From contig VXLW01000006.1 of NCBI GenBank assembly GCA_009841435.1, positions 1-46,651 of the forward strand: a stretch of DNA of 46,651 nt, read 5' to 3'. Made by a program: the position numbers and the translations under genes. Numbering within the stretch: position 1 is the first letter of the stretch; every line of letters begins with the position of its first letter. The stretch comes from Dehalococcoidia bacterium. GTDB taxonomy: Bacteria > Chloroflexota > Dehalococcoidia > Tepidiformales > Tepidiformaceae. The notes beneath the pieces are model-generated. The model saw only the letters and a program-made list of their open reading frames with translations, was not told the origin of the DNA and made no database searches. Positions 1-8,345 of this stretch are shown here, piece by piece.

Positions 1-2926
1 GGCGAGGCTGATGACCAACATCGTCGGCTGCGACCCCGATGACATCGGCGTCGGGGAAGAGGAGGCGGATCGAGGGGAGGTTCTCGACGGCGAACCAGAA
101 GGCGCGTTCGCCGACGGCGAGGCGCGCCGCTCGGCCGCCAGCCTCCAGCTCGGCCAGCCACTCGCGCCAGGAAACGGCGTGCTCCGCGGCGAGGACGACG
201 AAGCCGAGGAGGGCGTCGTGGGCTTCCTCGGAGTCGCGGGGCTCGGGCCAGGCCTCCTCGCGCACGCGAGCGATGGCGTCGGGACTGAGGGCGGCGAGGT
301 CGCGGGCGGAGTCGGGGAGGGTTTTGCGGAGGGTAACGGCGCGGGTGCGGCGCTCCTCGATGGGGGCGTCATCGAGGTAGGTGTAGGGGCGTCCGCTCAC
401 GATCTCGTGGGCCATGGGGGAGGGTTCGACGGTATCGACGGCGTGGAGGCGGACGGCGCCGTCCTCGATGCGCATGAGCACGTCCTCGAGACCGTTCACG
501 TCCATCGCTTCGTAGAGGCAGTCGTCGCGGGTCTGGCGCATGAGGGGGTGGTCGGGGAGGGAGAGGGGCTCGTCGAGGCGCTCCTGGCACCCAACCTGGG
601 CGGGGAAGACGGCGGCCATGAGGTCGTCGCCGCGCATGCGCTGAAGGAAGGGGGGCACGCGCTTGCCGTTGCGCTGGCGGGCGATGGCGAGCGCGCGCGA
701 GGCGGTCCAGCGCCAGCGAGTGGGGAAGAGGGGGATGTAGAAGATCGACTTCTCCACGAGCGTGGCGGCGTTGCGGGGATTCACCCAGGAGAAGGCCTCA
801 GCGAGGGGCCACGAGTGCTGCGGGCCGGCGGAAAGGAGGATGGCGTCGTCGTTGGCGGCGGCCTGGAGCTCGAAGTCGAAGGTGCTGCAGAACTGCTTGC
901 GGAGGGCGAGTCCCCAGGCGCGATTGACGCGGGCGCCGAAGGGGGCGTGGACGACCAGCTGCATGCCGCCCGCGTCGTCGAAGAAGCGTTCGAAGACGAT
1001 GTCGGTGTCGGAGGGGACGACGCCGAGGCCGTCGCGGGTGGCGCGAACGTAGTCGACCACCTGGCGGGCCCCGTTCTCGGTCAGGCTGCACTCCTCCTGG
1101 AGGCGAGCGACGAGGGCTTCAGGGTCGTCGAGATCACCGGCGACCTCGCGGCGGAGGCGGCCGGCCTCCTCGGAAAGCTCGATGGTGCGGCCGGGCGCTT
1201 CGCCCAGCCAGAAGGGGACGGTGGGCGGCGCGCCGTGGGCGTCGATGACGCGGACGGTGCTCTGCTCTACGCGGGTGATGCGCCAGGAGGTGGAGCCGAG
1301 CAGGAAGATGTCGCCGGCGGCGCTCTCCATGGCGAAGTCCTCGTTGACGGTGCCGACGGGGATGTCCTCGGGCTCAGCGACGACGCGGTAGTCACCCATC
1401 TCGGGGATGACGCCGCCGTTGTTGAGGGCGGCGAGGCGGGCTCCACGGCGACCCCGGACGATGCCGTTGATGCGGTCACGGTGGATGAGGGGCGCGGCGG
1501 AGCCGGGACCGTCGCCGATGCCGGTGGCGAGCATCGTCACGATCTCGTCGAAGGGCTCGCGTTCGAGATTCGCGAAGGGTGCCGCCTCGCGGACAAGCTC
1601 GTAGAGGGCGTCCTCGGACCAGGGCTCGCAGGCGGTCTCGGCCACGATCTGCTGGGCAAGGACGTCGAGAGGGGCGGTCAGGGGGTTGATGCGGTCGAGG
1701 CGTCCGGCGCGGACGGCGCGGATGAGGGCGGAGCACTCCAGCAGCTCGTCGCGGGTGGTGGGGAAGAGGCGGCCGTGGGGGCGGAGGCCGAGGGCATGGC
1801 CGGAGCGCCCGATGCGCTGGAGGAGGGTTGCGATACTGCGGGGCGAGCCGACCTGGCAGACAAGGTCGATGGCGCCGATATCGATGCCGAGCTCGAGGGA
1901 GGCGGTGGCGACGAGGGCGCGGAGGTCGCCCGCCTTCAGGCGCTGCTCGACCTGCCACCGGCGATCCTTGGCGATGCTGCCGTGGTGGCTGGCGACCGCT
2001 TCCTCGCCGAGGCGCTCGGCAAGCTCTTTGGCGGCCCGCTCGGAGAGGGCGCGCGTATTGACGAAGATGAGGGTGGTACGGTGCTCGCGCACGAGCTCGG
2101 CCAAGCGGTCGTAGATGTCGGCGAACTGCTCCCTGGGGGGGACGGCCTCAAGGTCGCTGGGGGGCGTCTCGACATGGAGCTCGATGTCGCGCTGGTGGCC
2201 GCAGTCGACGATGGAGGCGTCGCGGCCGGCGCCGGCGAGGAAGCTCGCGATCAGCTCGATGGGGCGCTGGGTAGCGGAGAGACCGATGCGGACGGGCGTG
2301 CTTTCGGCGAGGTGGTCGAGGCGGGCAAGGGTGAGGGCGAGGTGGCTGCCGCGGCGGTCGCGGGCGAGGGCGTGGATCTCGTCGACGATGACCGTGCGGA
2401 CGCCGCGGAGGTTCTCGCGGCTGCGCTCGGCGGTAACGAGGAGGAAGAGCGACTCGGGGGTGGTGACGAGGATATGGGGTGGGCGGCGCACCATGGTCTG
2501 GCGGGCTGAGGGGGGCGTGTCGCCGGTGCGGACCGCGCTGGTGATAGGCGGGAGGTCGTAACCCATTTCCTTCGCGAGAACGCGGATCTCGTCGAGGGGC
2601 TCCTCAAGGTTGCGCTGGATATCGTTGCTGAGCGCCTTCAGAGGGGAGACATAGACGATGCGCGTGCCGTCGTCGAGGTCACCGGCCTCGGCTTCGCGGA
2701 TGAGCTGATCGATGCCGACGAGGAAGGCGGCGAGCGTCTTGCCGGAGCCGGTAGGGGCGGCGATGAGGGTCGCCTCGCCGGCGTGGATGCGGGGCCAGCC
2801 CTCGGCCTGGGCGTCGGTGGGGTGCCGGAAGCGACGCTCGAACCAGGCGCGCACGACGGGGTGGAAGGCCGCGAGGGGGTCGCCGGCGGGTGGAGGCGGG
2901 GCGGCTGCGGGGTCACGCTCGAACAT
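1..2926 (-). CDS. lhr: Lhr-type superfamily 2 ATP-dependent helicase, partial (runs off left edge)
   Basis: Reading the minus strand from the ATG at 2926 gives about 975 uninterrupted codons to the window edge, so the C-terminus is missing. Visible motifs: Walker A APTGSGKT (residues 57-64), YVSPLKAL (motif Ia), TTPESL (motif Ib), VDEIHAL (the DEIH form of motif II typical of Lhr), GLSAT (motif III), then the second RecA domain with TLIFVNT, VATASLELGID and QRIGRSGH (motifs IV-VI). A long winged-helix/Lhr-core region follows. Lhr proteins unwind RNA:DNA or DNA duplexes 3' to 5' and are linked to DNA repair; the family is usually about 850-1,500 aa. No clear Shine-Dalgarno precedes the ATG, but TACTAT at 2938-2943 (minus) could be a -10 box giving an almost leaderless mRNA. 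The opposite strand carries a long open frame that is only a GC-rich shadow. Confidence 0.93.
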   Translation of the reverse strand, partial: MFERDPAAAPPPPAGDPLAAFHPVVRAWFERRFRHPTDAQAEGWPRIHAGEATLIAAPTGSGKTLAAFLVGIDQLIREAEAGDLDDGTRIVYVSPLKALSNDIQRNLEEPLDEIRVLAKEMGYDLPPITSAVRTGDTPPSARQTMVRRPPHILVTTPESLFLLVTAERSRENLRGVRTVIVDEIHALARDRRGSHLALTLARLDHLAESTPVRIGLSATQRPIELIASFLAGAGRDASIVDCGHQRDIELHVETPPSDLEAVPPREQFADIYDRLAELVREHRTTLIFVNTRALSERAAKELAERLGEEAVASHHGSIAKDRRWQVEQRLKAGDLRALVATASLELGIDIGAIDLVCQVGSPRSIATLLQRIGRSGHALGLRPHGRLFPTTRDELLECSALIRAVRAGRLDRINPLTAPLDVLAQQIVAETACEPWSEDALYELVREAAPFANLEREPFDEIVTMLATGIGDGPGSAAPLIHRDRINGIVRGRRGARLAALNNGGVIPEMGDYRVVAEPEDIPVGTVNEDFAMESAAGDIFLLGSTSWRITRVEQSTVRVIDAHGAPPTVPFWLGEAPGRTIELSEEAGRLRREVAGDLDDPEALVARLQEECSLTENGARQVVDYVRATRDGLGVVPSDTDIVFERFFDDAGGMQLVVHAPFGARVNRAWGLALRKQFCSTFDFELQAAANDDAILLSAGPQHSWPLAEAFSWVNPRNAATLVEKSIFYIPLFPTRWRWTASRALAIARQRNGKRVPPFLQRMRGDDLMAAVFPAQVGCQERLDEPLSLPDHPLMRQTRDDCLYEAMDVNGLEDVLMRIEDGAVRLHAVDTVEPSPMAHEIVSGRPYTYLDDAPIEERRTRAVTLRKTLPDSARDLAALSPDAIARVREEAWPEPRDSEEAHDALLGFVVLAAEHAVSWREWLAELEAGGRAARLAVGERAFWFAVENLPSIRLLFPDADVIGVAADDVGHQPR

Positions 2927-2976
2927 CCGTGCGGGTGATAGTAGCGGAACGTGGCGCTTCCCGCTCGCCAAGAGCA

Positions 2977-3003
2977 CCGGCGCCCCCACGAAGGGGGCGC
3001 CGG
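2977..3003 (-). terminator. Strong GC hairpin, likely terminator of the Pro/Glu-repeat gene
   Basis: Perfect 11-bp stem (CCGGCGCCCCC / GGGGGCGCCGG) with a 5-nt loop, lying 25 nt past the minus-strand stop at 3028 and before the start of lhr at 2926. The following bases on the minus strand are only weakly T-rich, so it may be a Rho-assisted or stem-only terminator. Confidence 0.7.
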
Positions 3004-3027
3004 GATGCGGGGCGAGAGGAGTTTCGA

Positions 3028-3612
3028 CTAGCGGCGCCTGTAGGCGACGGCCAACAGAGCTCCAATGACCAGAACGACAGCGAGGAAGAGCGAGACCGTA
3101 ATCTGCTGCTCAAGGAGGCCGGCCCCCGTGTCGGGTTCTCCGACGGGCCCGCTCGGTTCTTCCGACTCAACGGGCTCGGCCGGCTCCTCCGGCTCAGCAG
3201 GCTCTTCGGGCTCAGCGGGCTCCTCCGGCTCAGGTGGCTCTTCGGGCTCAGCCGGCTCGTCGGGCTCGCTCGGCTCGTCAGGCTCAGGGGGCTCGTCCGG
3301 CTCGGACGCATCCCCGGGCTCGGGTGGCTCTTCAGCATCTCCGGGCTCGGGTGGCTCATCGCCCTGGTCGTTAGGCCTTCGCGTGTCGCCGTCGCCCACG
3401 GTGATCCGCTCAGGGGCAGAGAACTTCTTGCCGCCGCTCCAGTCAGCGTGGTCGGCAGTTAAGGCGCCGCTCGCGCTGTTGGAGTCATCGAGGGCAGCCT
3501 CGACCTGATGGGCAGATGCGAGAGACGGGGGACGCGCCAGGATGGTGGCGAGCAGCGCCACCGTCGCAACAAGAAGGAGTGCGGTACTGGAACCAAGTCG
3601 GATCAACTGCAT
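3028..3612 (-). CDS. Secreted Pro/Glu-repeat protein with sortase-like C-terminal anchor signal
   Basis: 194 aa from the ATG at 3612, which has GAGGGGAAAG upstream; an in-frame extension to 3807 is Cys/Arg-rich, not conserved-looking, and is probably leader. Residues 7-27 are a hydrophobic signal or anchor segment. Residues 85-150 are an acidic Pro-rich repeat of six-residue units (PEPDEP, AEPEEP and similar). The C-terminus has EPDTG (159-163), a hydrophobic stretch (about 170-190) and a YRRR tail, the layout of a cell-wall sorting signal of the LPxTG class with Glu in the first position. The repeat is likely an extended spacer holding residues 30-80 away from the membrane. No enzymatic domain is recognised. 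It stands alone between the VOC gene and lhr. Function unknown; a surface stalk is an inference. Confidence 0.75.
   Translation of the reverse strand: MQLIRLGSSTALLLVATVALLATILARPPSLASAHQVEAALDDSNSASGALTADHADWSGGKKFSAPERITVGDGDTRRPNDQGDEPPEPGDAEEPPEPGDASEPDEPPEPDEPSEPDEPAEPEEPPEPEEPAEPEEPAEPEEPAEPVESEEPSGPVGEPDTGAGLLEQQITVSLFLAVVLVIGALLAVAYRRR
3163..3360 (-). repeat. 18-bp tandem repeats encoding Pro-Glu-(Glu/Asp) units
   Basis: Degenerate 18-bp units (plus-strand form close to GGCTCNNCNGGCTCNNNN) encode six-residue P/E/D units in residues 85-150 of the surface protein. Such arrays can change length by slippage. Confidence 0.8.
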
Positions 3613-3905
3613 GGAGCTTTCCCCTCGTCTCTGGAGATGTGCTGGACACTGCGTTGAGGAGCTCGGGCGCATGAGCGAGCAGCAGTCTCCAGGCGCGTAG
3701 CACCCACCGAACGGGCGCCGGGAGGCGCCGTCTCGGTCAGGGCACTGGTCGTAAGGGACAGTGGTGTCGGAGGGGGAGCAGAGAACGACCTGGGTGCTGC
3801 CGCACACGTATCAACAGACAAGGCCTCGATCAGCCTCGTGCCCGTCGCCAGGGTTGTGGACCAAGCCATTGGGCCGCTCTCCCACGCGACCCCGCCAGCC
3901 GATAT

Positions 3906-3928
3906 GTTAAGGGATACACAATCTTAAC
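3906..3928. promoter_or_regulatory. Inverted repeat GTTAAG-N11-CTTAAC in a gene-free stretch
   Basis: Perfect 6-bp arms spaced 11 bp apart in an unusually AT-rich island of the 405-bp stretch 3613-4017, about 300 bp upstream of the Pro/Glu-repeat gene and downstream of the VOC gene. It resembles a dimeric regulator site. A 10-bp palindrome GGGAATTCCC sits at 3979-3988. I see no convincing gene in the rest of the stretch. Confidence 0.4.
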
Positions 3929-4017
3929 GCTAGTGCGCCTAAGCAGGTAAACAGAAAGTCAGAGGATGACGGTTGGGCGGGAATTCCCAGCCTGTGCGAA
4001 CCAGACAGATCCCAGGG

Positions 4018-4878
4018 TTAGTCGGAGGGTTCCTCGAAGAGCTGGAAGAGGACGCCGTTGGTGTCGCGAGGGGAAAGGAAGATGTTGCGCTTCCAGCGCT
4101 CGCCTCCCACACCTCCGGGGGCCTCGATTCCCTCGGCGGCGAGGACGTCGAGTGCACGGTCGATGGACTCGACCTCGCAGGAAACGTGGTGCAGGCCCCT
4201 GCCGCGCTTCGCGAGGAAATCCTGGAGGAAGCCCTCATCGCCGAGCGGCTCGAGGATTTCGAGCTTGAGCTCGGTGTTGGGGATGCGCATGAGGCAGCCC
4301 TTGTAGCCCTGGTCCGCGACGTCCCAGCGGCTCTCGACCTCCATCCCGAAGACGCGCTCCTGCCAGGCGGCCTGCGCCTCGAGGTCGGGGGAGGCGAGGG
4401 AGACGTGGTCGAGGCGGACGAAGCCGAGGGCTCCGGCTTCACCCCTGGTGCCGTTTACGGAGTTGTCGCTCTTGGGCTGGTAGAGTTGCCAGAGGACGCC
4501 GCCGCTGTCTCGGGGATGGATGTAGGCCATCCACCACATGGTGTCCTGGCTGATACCGCCGAAGGGGGTCACGTCGAGGCGTTCGAGCTCGGCAACGGCC
4601 TCCTCGATGTCGGGAACCTGGACAGTGAGGTGGTGGAGGCCGGGGCCGCGCTGGTCGAGGAAGCGCTGAACGAAGCTCTCAGGGCCGTCGGGCTGGAGGA
4701 GCTCCCACTCGATCTGCGTATTGCGGATGCGAGTGACGCAGCCCTCGAAGGGGGTGCCGGGGTGCGGGGTGAACTGGCGCAGGAAGCGGAAGCCGAAGAG
4801 GCGCTCGAAACGCTCGCGCTGCTCGCGCCAGTCCTGGGCGGCCATGCTGATGTGGTCGAACCGGGTGAGGGTGAGCAC
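4018..4878 (-). CDS. Two-domain VOC (glyoxalase/methylmalonyl-CoA epimerase-like) protein
   Basis: 286 aa from a GTG at 4878; the long upstream in-frame extension overlaps the divergent kinase gene and is Arg/Pro/Ser-rich shadow. Two tandem VOC domains are clear: FDHISMA (His9), NTQIEWELL, GLHHLTVQV (His82/83), GGVLWQLY in the first; LDHVSLA, NTELKLEIL, GLHHVSCEV, NGVLFQLF in the second. In methylmalonyl-CoA epimerase the metal ligands are His, Gln, His and a C-terminal Glu; here the last position is Gln in both halves (Gln131 in the first). It could be an epimerase, a lyase or a dioxygenase relative; substrate not assignable. It is divergent from the lipid-kinase gene, with 62 bp between the starts. 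Confidence 0.85.
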   Translation of the reverse strand: MLTLTRFDHISMAAQDWREQRERFERLFGFRFLRQFTPHPGTPFEGCVTRIRNTQIEWELLQPDGPESFVQRFLDQRGPGLHHLTVQVPDIEEAVAELERLDVTPFGGISQDTMWWMAYIHPRDSGGVLWQLYQPKSDNSVNGTRGEAGALGFVRLDHVSLASPDLEAQAAWQERVFGMEVESRWDVADQGYKGCLMRIPNTELKLEILEPLGDEGFLQDFLAKRGRGLHHVSCEVESIDRALDVLAAEGIEAPGGVGGERWKRNIFLSPRDTNGVLFQLFEEPSD

Positions 4879-4940
4879 GGAGCCCCCGGAGGGAAGGGTG
4901 TGGGGCGGTATGGTAGGAAGACAGGAGCCGCCGGGCAACG

Positions 4941-5846
4941 ATGGGAGCGAAGAGCGCGACGATCGTGGCGAATCCCCGCGCTCGCGGGATGCGCCGCTTC
5001 GACACCGAGGAGGCCCTGCGCCGGCTCGATGAGCGCGGCTACGAGGGGCGTCTTGAGCTGCCGGACTCGCCGGAAGGGACCGCTGAGGCAGCGGGTCGCG
5101 CAGCGGAGCGCGGGGACGCCTTCGTGTTCGTGCTGGGTGGGGACGGGACGGTACGGCTGGCAGCGGGGGCGATGGCGGGATCGGAGTCGGCGCTGGCCGT
5201 TCTGCCGGGAGGCACGGCGAACGTCTGGGCCAAGGAGGCAGGGATCCCCCGGAACCTGATGCGGGCGCTCGATGCGCACCTCGACGGGCAGCAGGTGTCG
5301 ATGGACCTGGGACGGGCGAACGACGAGCCGTTTCTCCTGATGGCGGGCATCGGCTGGGACGCGGAGATCGCGGCGACCGTGACACCCGCGCTCAAACGGA
5401 AGCTGGGCGTGCTCGCCTACGTCCTGCACGGCATTCCCATGCTGCCCAGGCTGCGGACGACGGAGGTGGCGTGGTCGGCGGAGGGGGAGTCGGCAGAAGA
5501 GCGCGCAGGACTGATTGTGGTCAGCAATACGCGGCTCTACGGCGGGTTCCTCATGTTCTCGATGGGGGCGAGCGCGCGGGACGGGCAACTGGACGCGTGC
5601 ATCTTCACGCCCCGGACCGCGGCGGAGGCACTTGGCCAGGCCATCCGGGTGGTGGTGCGGCGTCACTCGGGCGTGGAGGGCGTACGCGAGCTGCGAACGC
5701 CGGGGTTTGCCGTAACGACGCCCGGGCTGCCGGTGCAACTGGATGGGGACGTTGTGGGGGAGACGCCGGTGACGCTCACGGCCGAGCGGGGAGCTATCAG
5801 GATGAGCGTTCCCGCGGGCCCGCTGACACCGGTGCTCTGGGACTAG
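4941..5846 (+). CDS. Diacylglycerol kinase-family lipid kinase (LCB5/DagK-like)
   Basis: 301 aa. The N-terminal catalytic domain has IVANPRA (8-14), the nucleotide-binding GGDGT (66-70) and LPGGTANVWA (88-97), the hallmark set of the DAGK_cat fold. The C-terminal half is the usual beta-rich domain (NTRLYGGFLMFS, then QLDGDVVGETP near the end). These enzymes phosphorylate diacylglycerol, sphingoid bases or related lipids at the membrane using ATP. A possible -10 (TATGGT, 4909-4914) lies ahead of the start. Its stop is 6 bp from the convergent recF stop. The exact lipid substrate is unknown. Confidence 0.9.
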   Translation: MGAKSATIVANPRARGMRRFDTEEALRRLDERGYEGRLELPDSPEGTAEAAGRAAERGDAFVFVLGGDGTVRLAAGAMAGSESALAVLPGGTANVWAKEAGIPRNLMRALDAHLDGQQVSMDLGRANDEPFLLMAGIGWDAEIAATVTPALKRKLGVLAYVLHGIPMLPRLRTTEVAWSAEGESAEERAGLIVVSNTRLYGGFLMFSMGASARDGQLDACIFTPRTAAEALGQAIRVVVRRHSGVEGVRELRTPGFAVTTPGLPVQLDGDVVGETPVTLTAERGAIRMSVPAGPLTPVLWD

Positions 5847-5852
5847 GGACGG

Positions 5853-7019
5853 CTACTCGCCCTCGAAGCGGCCGATGCCCCCACCGGCAACGACGAAACG
5901 GCCGGCGGCGCTGGTGAGGACATCGCGGACGCGGTCGGGGTCGGCGGTTGTGACGATGACCTGCTGGAAGATCTCGAAGGAATCGAGCACGCCGCGGCGG
6001 CGCTGCTCGTCAAGCTCGCTGAGGACATCGTCGAGGAGGACGACGGGCTCGTCGCCGAGGCAGGTCTGGAGGTAGGCGGCCTCGGCGAAGCGCAGGGAGA
6101 GGGCGGCGGTGCGGAGCTGGGCGCGCGAGGCGAAGGAGGCAGCGGAGAAGCCCTCGATCAGCACCTCGACATCGTCGCGATGGGGACCGAAGAGGGTGAC
6201 ACCGGCGCCGATCTCGCGGGGGCGGCCATCGCCCAGAGCCTGTAGCATGCGGCTGGTCCACTCGGCCTCGTCGATGGGGAGGTCGTCCTCGACGGAATCG
6301 CCGAGGGCGGGCTTGTAGGTAAGGTCGATGGTCTCGGCGTCGTCGCTGAGGCGGGCCATCTGCTCGCGGGCGTAGGGCACAAGCAGGCCGAGGGCATCGG
6401 CGCGGCCCTTCATGATGATGCCGCCGGCGTGGGCCAGCTCCTGATTCCAGAAGCCGAGCTCGGTGGGGGACGCTTCGCGGGCCTGGATGCGCTTGAGCAG
6501 CCCGTTCCGCTGCTGGAGGACGCGCTGGTAACGCTGCATGGCGCGCAGGTACCCGCGATCCACCTGGGAGGCCATCATGTCGAGGTAACGGCGGCGGAGG
6601 ATGGGCGGTCCGGCGACGACTTCAATATCGAGCGTGGTGAAAAGGACGGCAGCCAGCTCGCCGACGGCATCGGAGGTGCGCTTGGCGAGGCCGTTCACAC
6701 GGACGCGCTTCCCGGCACGCTGACCCTCGCCGCTGCGACCGACGACGGCGACTTCGAGATTGAGGCGGCCAGCTGCTCGCTGGACCTCGGTCTGGAGTCG
6801 AGCGACGGGGAACTCGGAGTCGAGCACATCTCGGCGCACGAGGTCGGAGTCGCTGCTGGCGCGGCTCGAGCGGAGGGTGGAGAGGAGGTAGATGGCCTCG
6901 AGCAGGTTGCTCTTGCCCTGGGCGTTCTCGCCAACGAAGAGGTTGAGGCCGCGATCGAGGGACAGCTCGACCTGTGCGTAGTTGCGAAAATTGGCGAGGT
7001 TGAGATCGGTGATATACAC
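5853..7019 (-). CDS. recF: DNA replication and repair protein RecF
   Basis: 388 aa. RecF loads the RecFOR machinery at single-strand gaps and acts with RecO/RecR to promote RecA loading. Walker A GENAQGKS (30-37) follows the typical N-terminus YITDLNLANFRNY; the C-terminal part has the ABC-type signature region LRTAALSLRFAEA, Walker B VVLLDDVLSELD and the D-loop. The GTG at 7019 matches the usual RecF N-terminus; an in-frame ATG at 7097 would add 26 unrelated residues and reach back into the shared promoter region. Length is normal for the family (about 360-390 aa). It is divergent from dnaN rather than downstream of it. Confidence 0.95.
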   Translation of the reverse strand: MYITDLNLANFRNYAQVELSLDRGLNLFVGENAQGKSNLLEAIYLLSTLRSSRASSDSDLVRRDVLDSEFPVARLQTEVQRAAGRLNLEVAVVGRSGEGQRAGKRVRVNGLAKRTSDAVGELAAVLFTTLDIEVVAGPPILRRRYLDMMASQVDRGYLRAMQRYQRVLQQRNGLLKRIQAREASPTELGFWNQELAHAGGIIMKGRADALGLLVPYAREQMARLSDDAETIDLTYKPALGDSVEDDLPIDEAEWTSRMLQALGDGRPREIGAGVTLFGPHRDDVEVLIEGFSAASFASRAQLRTAALSLRFAEAAYLQTCLGDEPVVLLDDVLSELDEQRRRGVLDSFEIFQQVIVTTADPDRVRDVLTSAAGRFVVAGGGIGRFEGE

Positions 7020-7060
7020 AACGTGTCCAGCGTAGCCCCCCGCAGGGCCCGAGAACGTGA

Positions 7061-7066
7061 AGTATA
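7061..7066 (-). promoter_or_regulatory. Candidate -10 box of recF (TATACT)
   Basis: On the minus strand TATACT lies about 40 nt upstream of the GTG start of recF. No good -35 is visible at 17 bp (TAACCC-like). Position fits a promoter in the 169-bp divergent recF/dnaN interval. Confidence 0.4.
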
Positions 7067-7152
7067 GAGGCCTTGACGTTATGGGGTTATGTCCCATCCG
7101 CGAGGAGCATGAGCAGAACTGCTTACGTGCCTACGCCCTCGGCGTTTGGGGG

Positions 7153-7158
7153 TATAAT
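7153..7158 (+). promoter_or_regulatory. -10 box of dnaN (perfect TATAAT)
   Basis: A consensus TATAAT in GC-rich DNA, 30 bp upstream of the dnaN ATG, giving a short leader of about 25 nt. The -35 region (near 7130-7135) does not match consensus. Confidence 0.6.
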
Positions 7159-7188
7159 CCCGGCCAACACGAACAAGCGAGTAAACGG

Positions 7189-8328
7189 ATGAAGGTTCAA
7201 GTCCTGCAGGAGAACCTCCAGCGGGGGCTCGCGATCGTCGGGCGCGCGGTTGCGGCCCGGTCGACGCTCCCCATCACCTCAAACGTCTTGATGGCGACGG
7301 ACGGGGGGCGGCTGCGCCTCTCGGCCACCGATCTCGACATCTCCATCAGCACCTGGATCGGGGCGAAGATCGAGGAGGAGGGGGCGACGACGATCCCGGC
7401 GCGGCTGATCACGGATTTCGTGGGGCAGCTGCCGCCGGCGACGGTGTCGATCGAGGTTCCGGAGCGCACGCGCCAGGCGAAGCTGGAGTGCGCGCGCACG
7501 GAGTCGACCATCAACACGATGGACGCCGAGGATTTCCCACGCATCGCAGCGATCGACGAAGGGCCCTCGATCGAGCTGGACGCGGCGACGCTGCGTCGCA
7601 CGATCGACCGGGTGGAGTTCGCGGCGGCAACGGATGACTCGCGGCCGGTGATCACGGGCGTGAGCATCAAGGGCGAGGAGAGCAAGCTGACGTTCGCGGC
7701 TTCCGACGGCTTCCGGCTGGCGGTCTCGGATATCGAGCTGGGCGCCCGGCAAGCGTTCCCGGTGACCGACCTGAACCTGATCGTTCCGTCGCGAGCGCTC
7801 CGGGAAGTCGGGCGGCTGATCGGAGACGGGGCGGCGCCGGTCGAGCTGCGGGTGAACGAGAAGCAGACGCAGGTGCAGTTCTCGATGACGGACGTTGAGC
7901 TGGTGGCGCAGCTGATCCAGGGGACGTTCCCGAACTACAACCAGCTGATCCCGGGGGAGTTCAACACGGCCACGGTGGTGGATGTCGACGACTTCATGCG
8001 TGGGGCTCGCATCGCGGCCATCTTCGCGCGGGACGGGAGCGGCATCGTACGGCTGCAGGTGCAGCCCTCGGGCGAGGGCGGCTCGGGGAAGCTGGTCATC
8101 AGCGCCCGCGCGGACGAGGTGGGCGACAACGAAGGCGAGATCGACGTGAAGGTAGACGGCGAGCCGGCGAAGATCGCGTTCAACAGCCGCTACCTGGCCG
8201 ACGTCCTGGGCGTCCTCGACGGCGAGGTGCGCCTCGAGACGACGAGCCCCTCAAGCCAGGGCGTCTTCCGCCCGGCCGAGGAAGACGGCTACGTGCACGT
8301 GGTCATGCCAATGTTTGTTCAATGGTAA
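7189..8328 (+). CDS. dnaN: DNA polymerase III beta subunit (sliding clamp)
   Basis: 379 aa, standard length. The ATG at 7189 gives the classic MKVQVLQENL start; an upstream in-frame start at 7057 would overlap the promoter. Three clamp domains can be followed: N-terminal (RSTLPITSNVLM, LSATDLDISI), central (RPVITGVSI, FAASDGFRLAV) and C-terminal (QLIQGTFPNYNQLIP, KIAFNSRYLADVL), ending in VHVVMPMFVQW, equivalent to the MPMRL tail. The ring-shaped dimer tethers polymerase and repair partners to DNA. It is divergent from recF and convergent with the small gene at 8346. No dnaA is present in the window. Confidence 0.97.
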   Translation: MKVQVLQENLQRGLAIVGRAVAARSTLPITSNVLMATDGGRLRLSATDLDISISTWIGAKIEEEGATTIPARLITDFVGQLPPATVSIEVPERTRQAKLECARTESTINTMDAEDFPRIAAIDEGPSIELDAATLRRTIDRVEFAAATDDSRPVITGVSIKGEESKLTFAASDGFRLAVSDIELGARQAFPVTDLNLIVPSRALREVGRLIGDGAAPVELRVNEKQTQVQFSMTDVELVAQLIQGTFPNYNQLIPGEFNTATVVDVDDFMRGARIAAIFARDGSGIVRLQVQPSGEGGSGKLVISARADEVGDNEGEIDVKVDGEPAKIAFNSRYLADVLGVLDGEVRLETTSPSSQGVFRPAEEDGYVHVVMPMFVQW

Positions 8329-8345
8329 GAAATTTTCTGCCCAAC

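Noticed and set aside
11-2509. Long (832-codon) Gly/Ala/Glu-rich open frame on the plus strand
   Set aside because: It is antisense to lhr, whose minus-strand frame has all helicase motifs; the plus frame is low-complexity from codon bias.
2890-3462. Plus-strand Leu/Gly/Arg-rich frame opposite the Pro/Glu repeat
   Set aside because: Antisense of the 18-bp repeat; no start signal or domain.
3613-3807. In-frame upstream extension of the surface protein
   Set aside because: Cys/Arg-rich, no ribosome site, and it would bury the signal peptide inside the protein.
7020-7188. Possible oriC between recF and dnaN
   Set aside because: No cluster of DnaA boxes or AT-rich unwinding region was visible.
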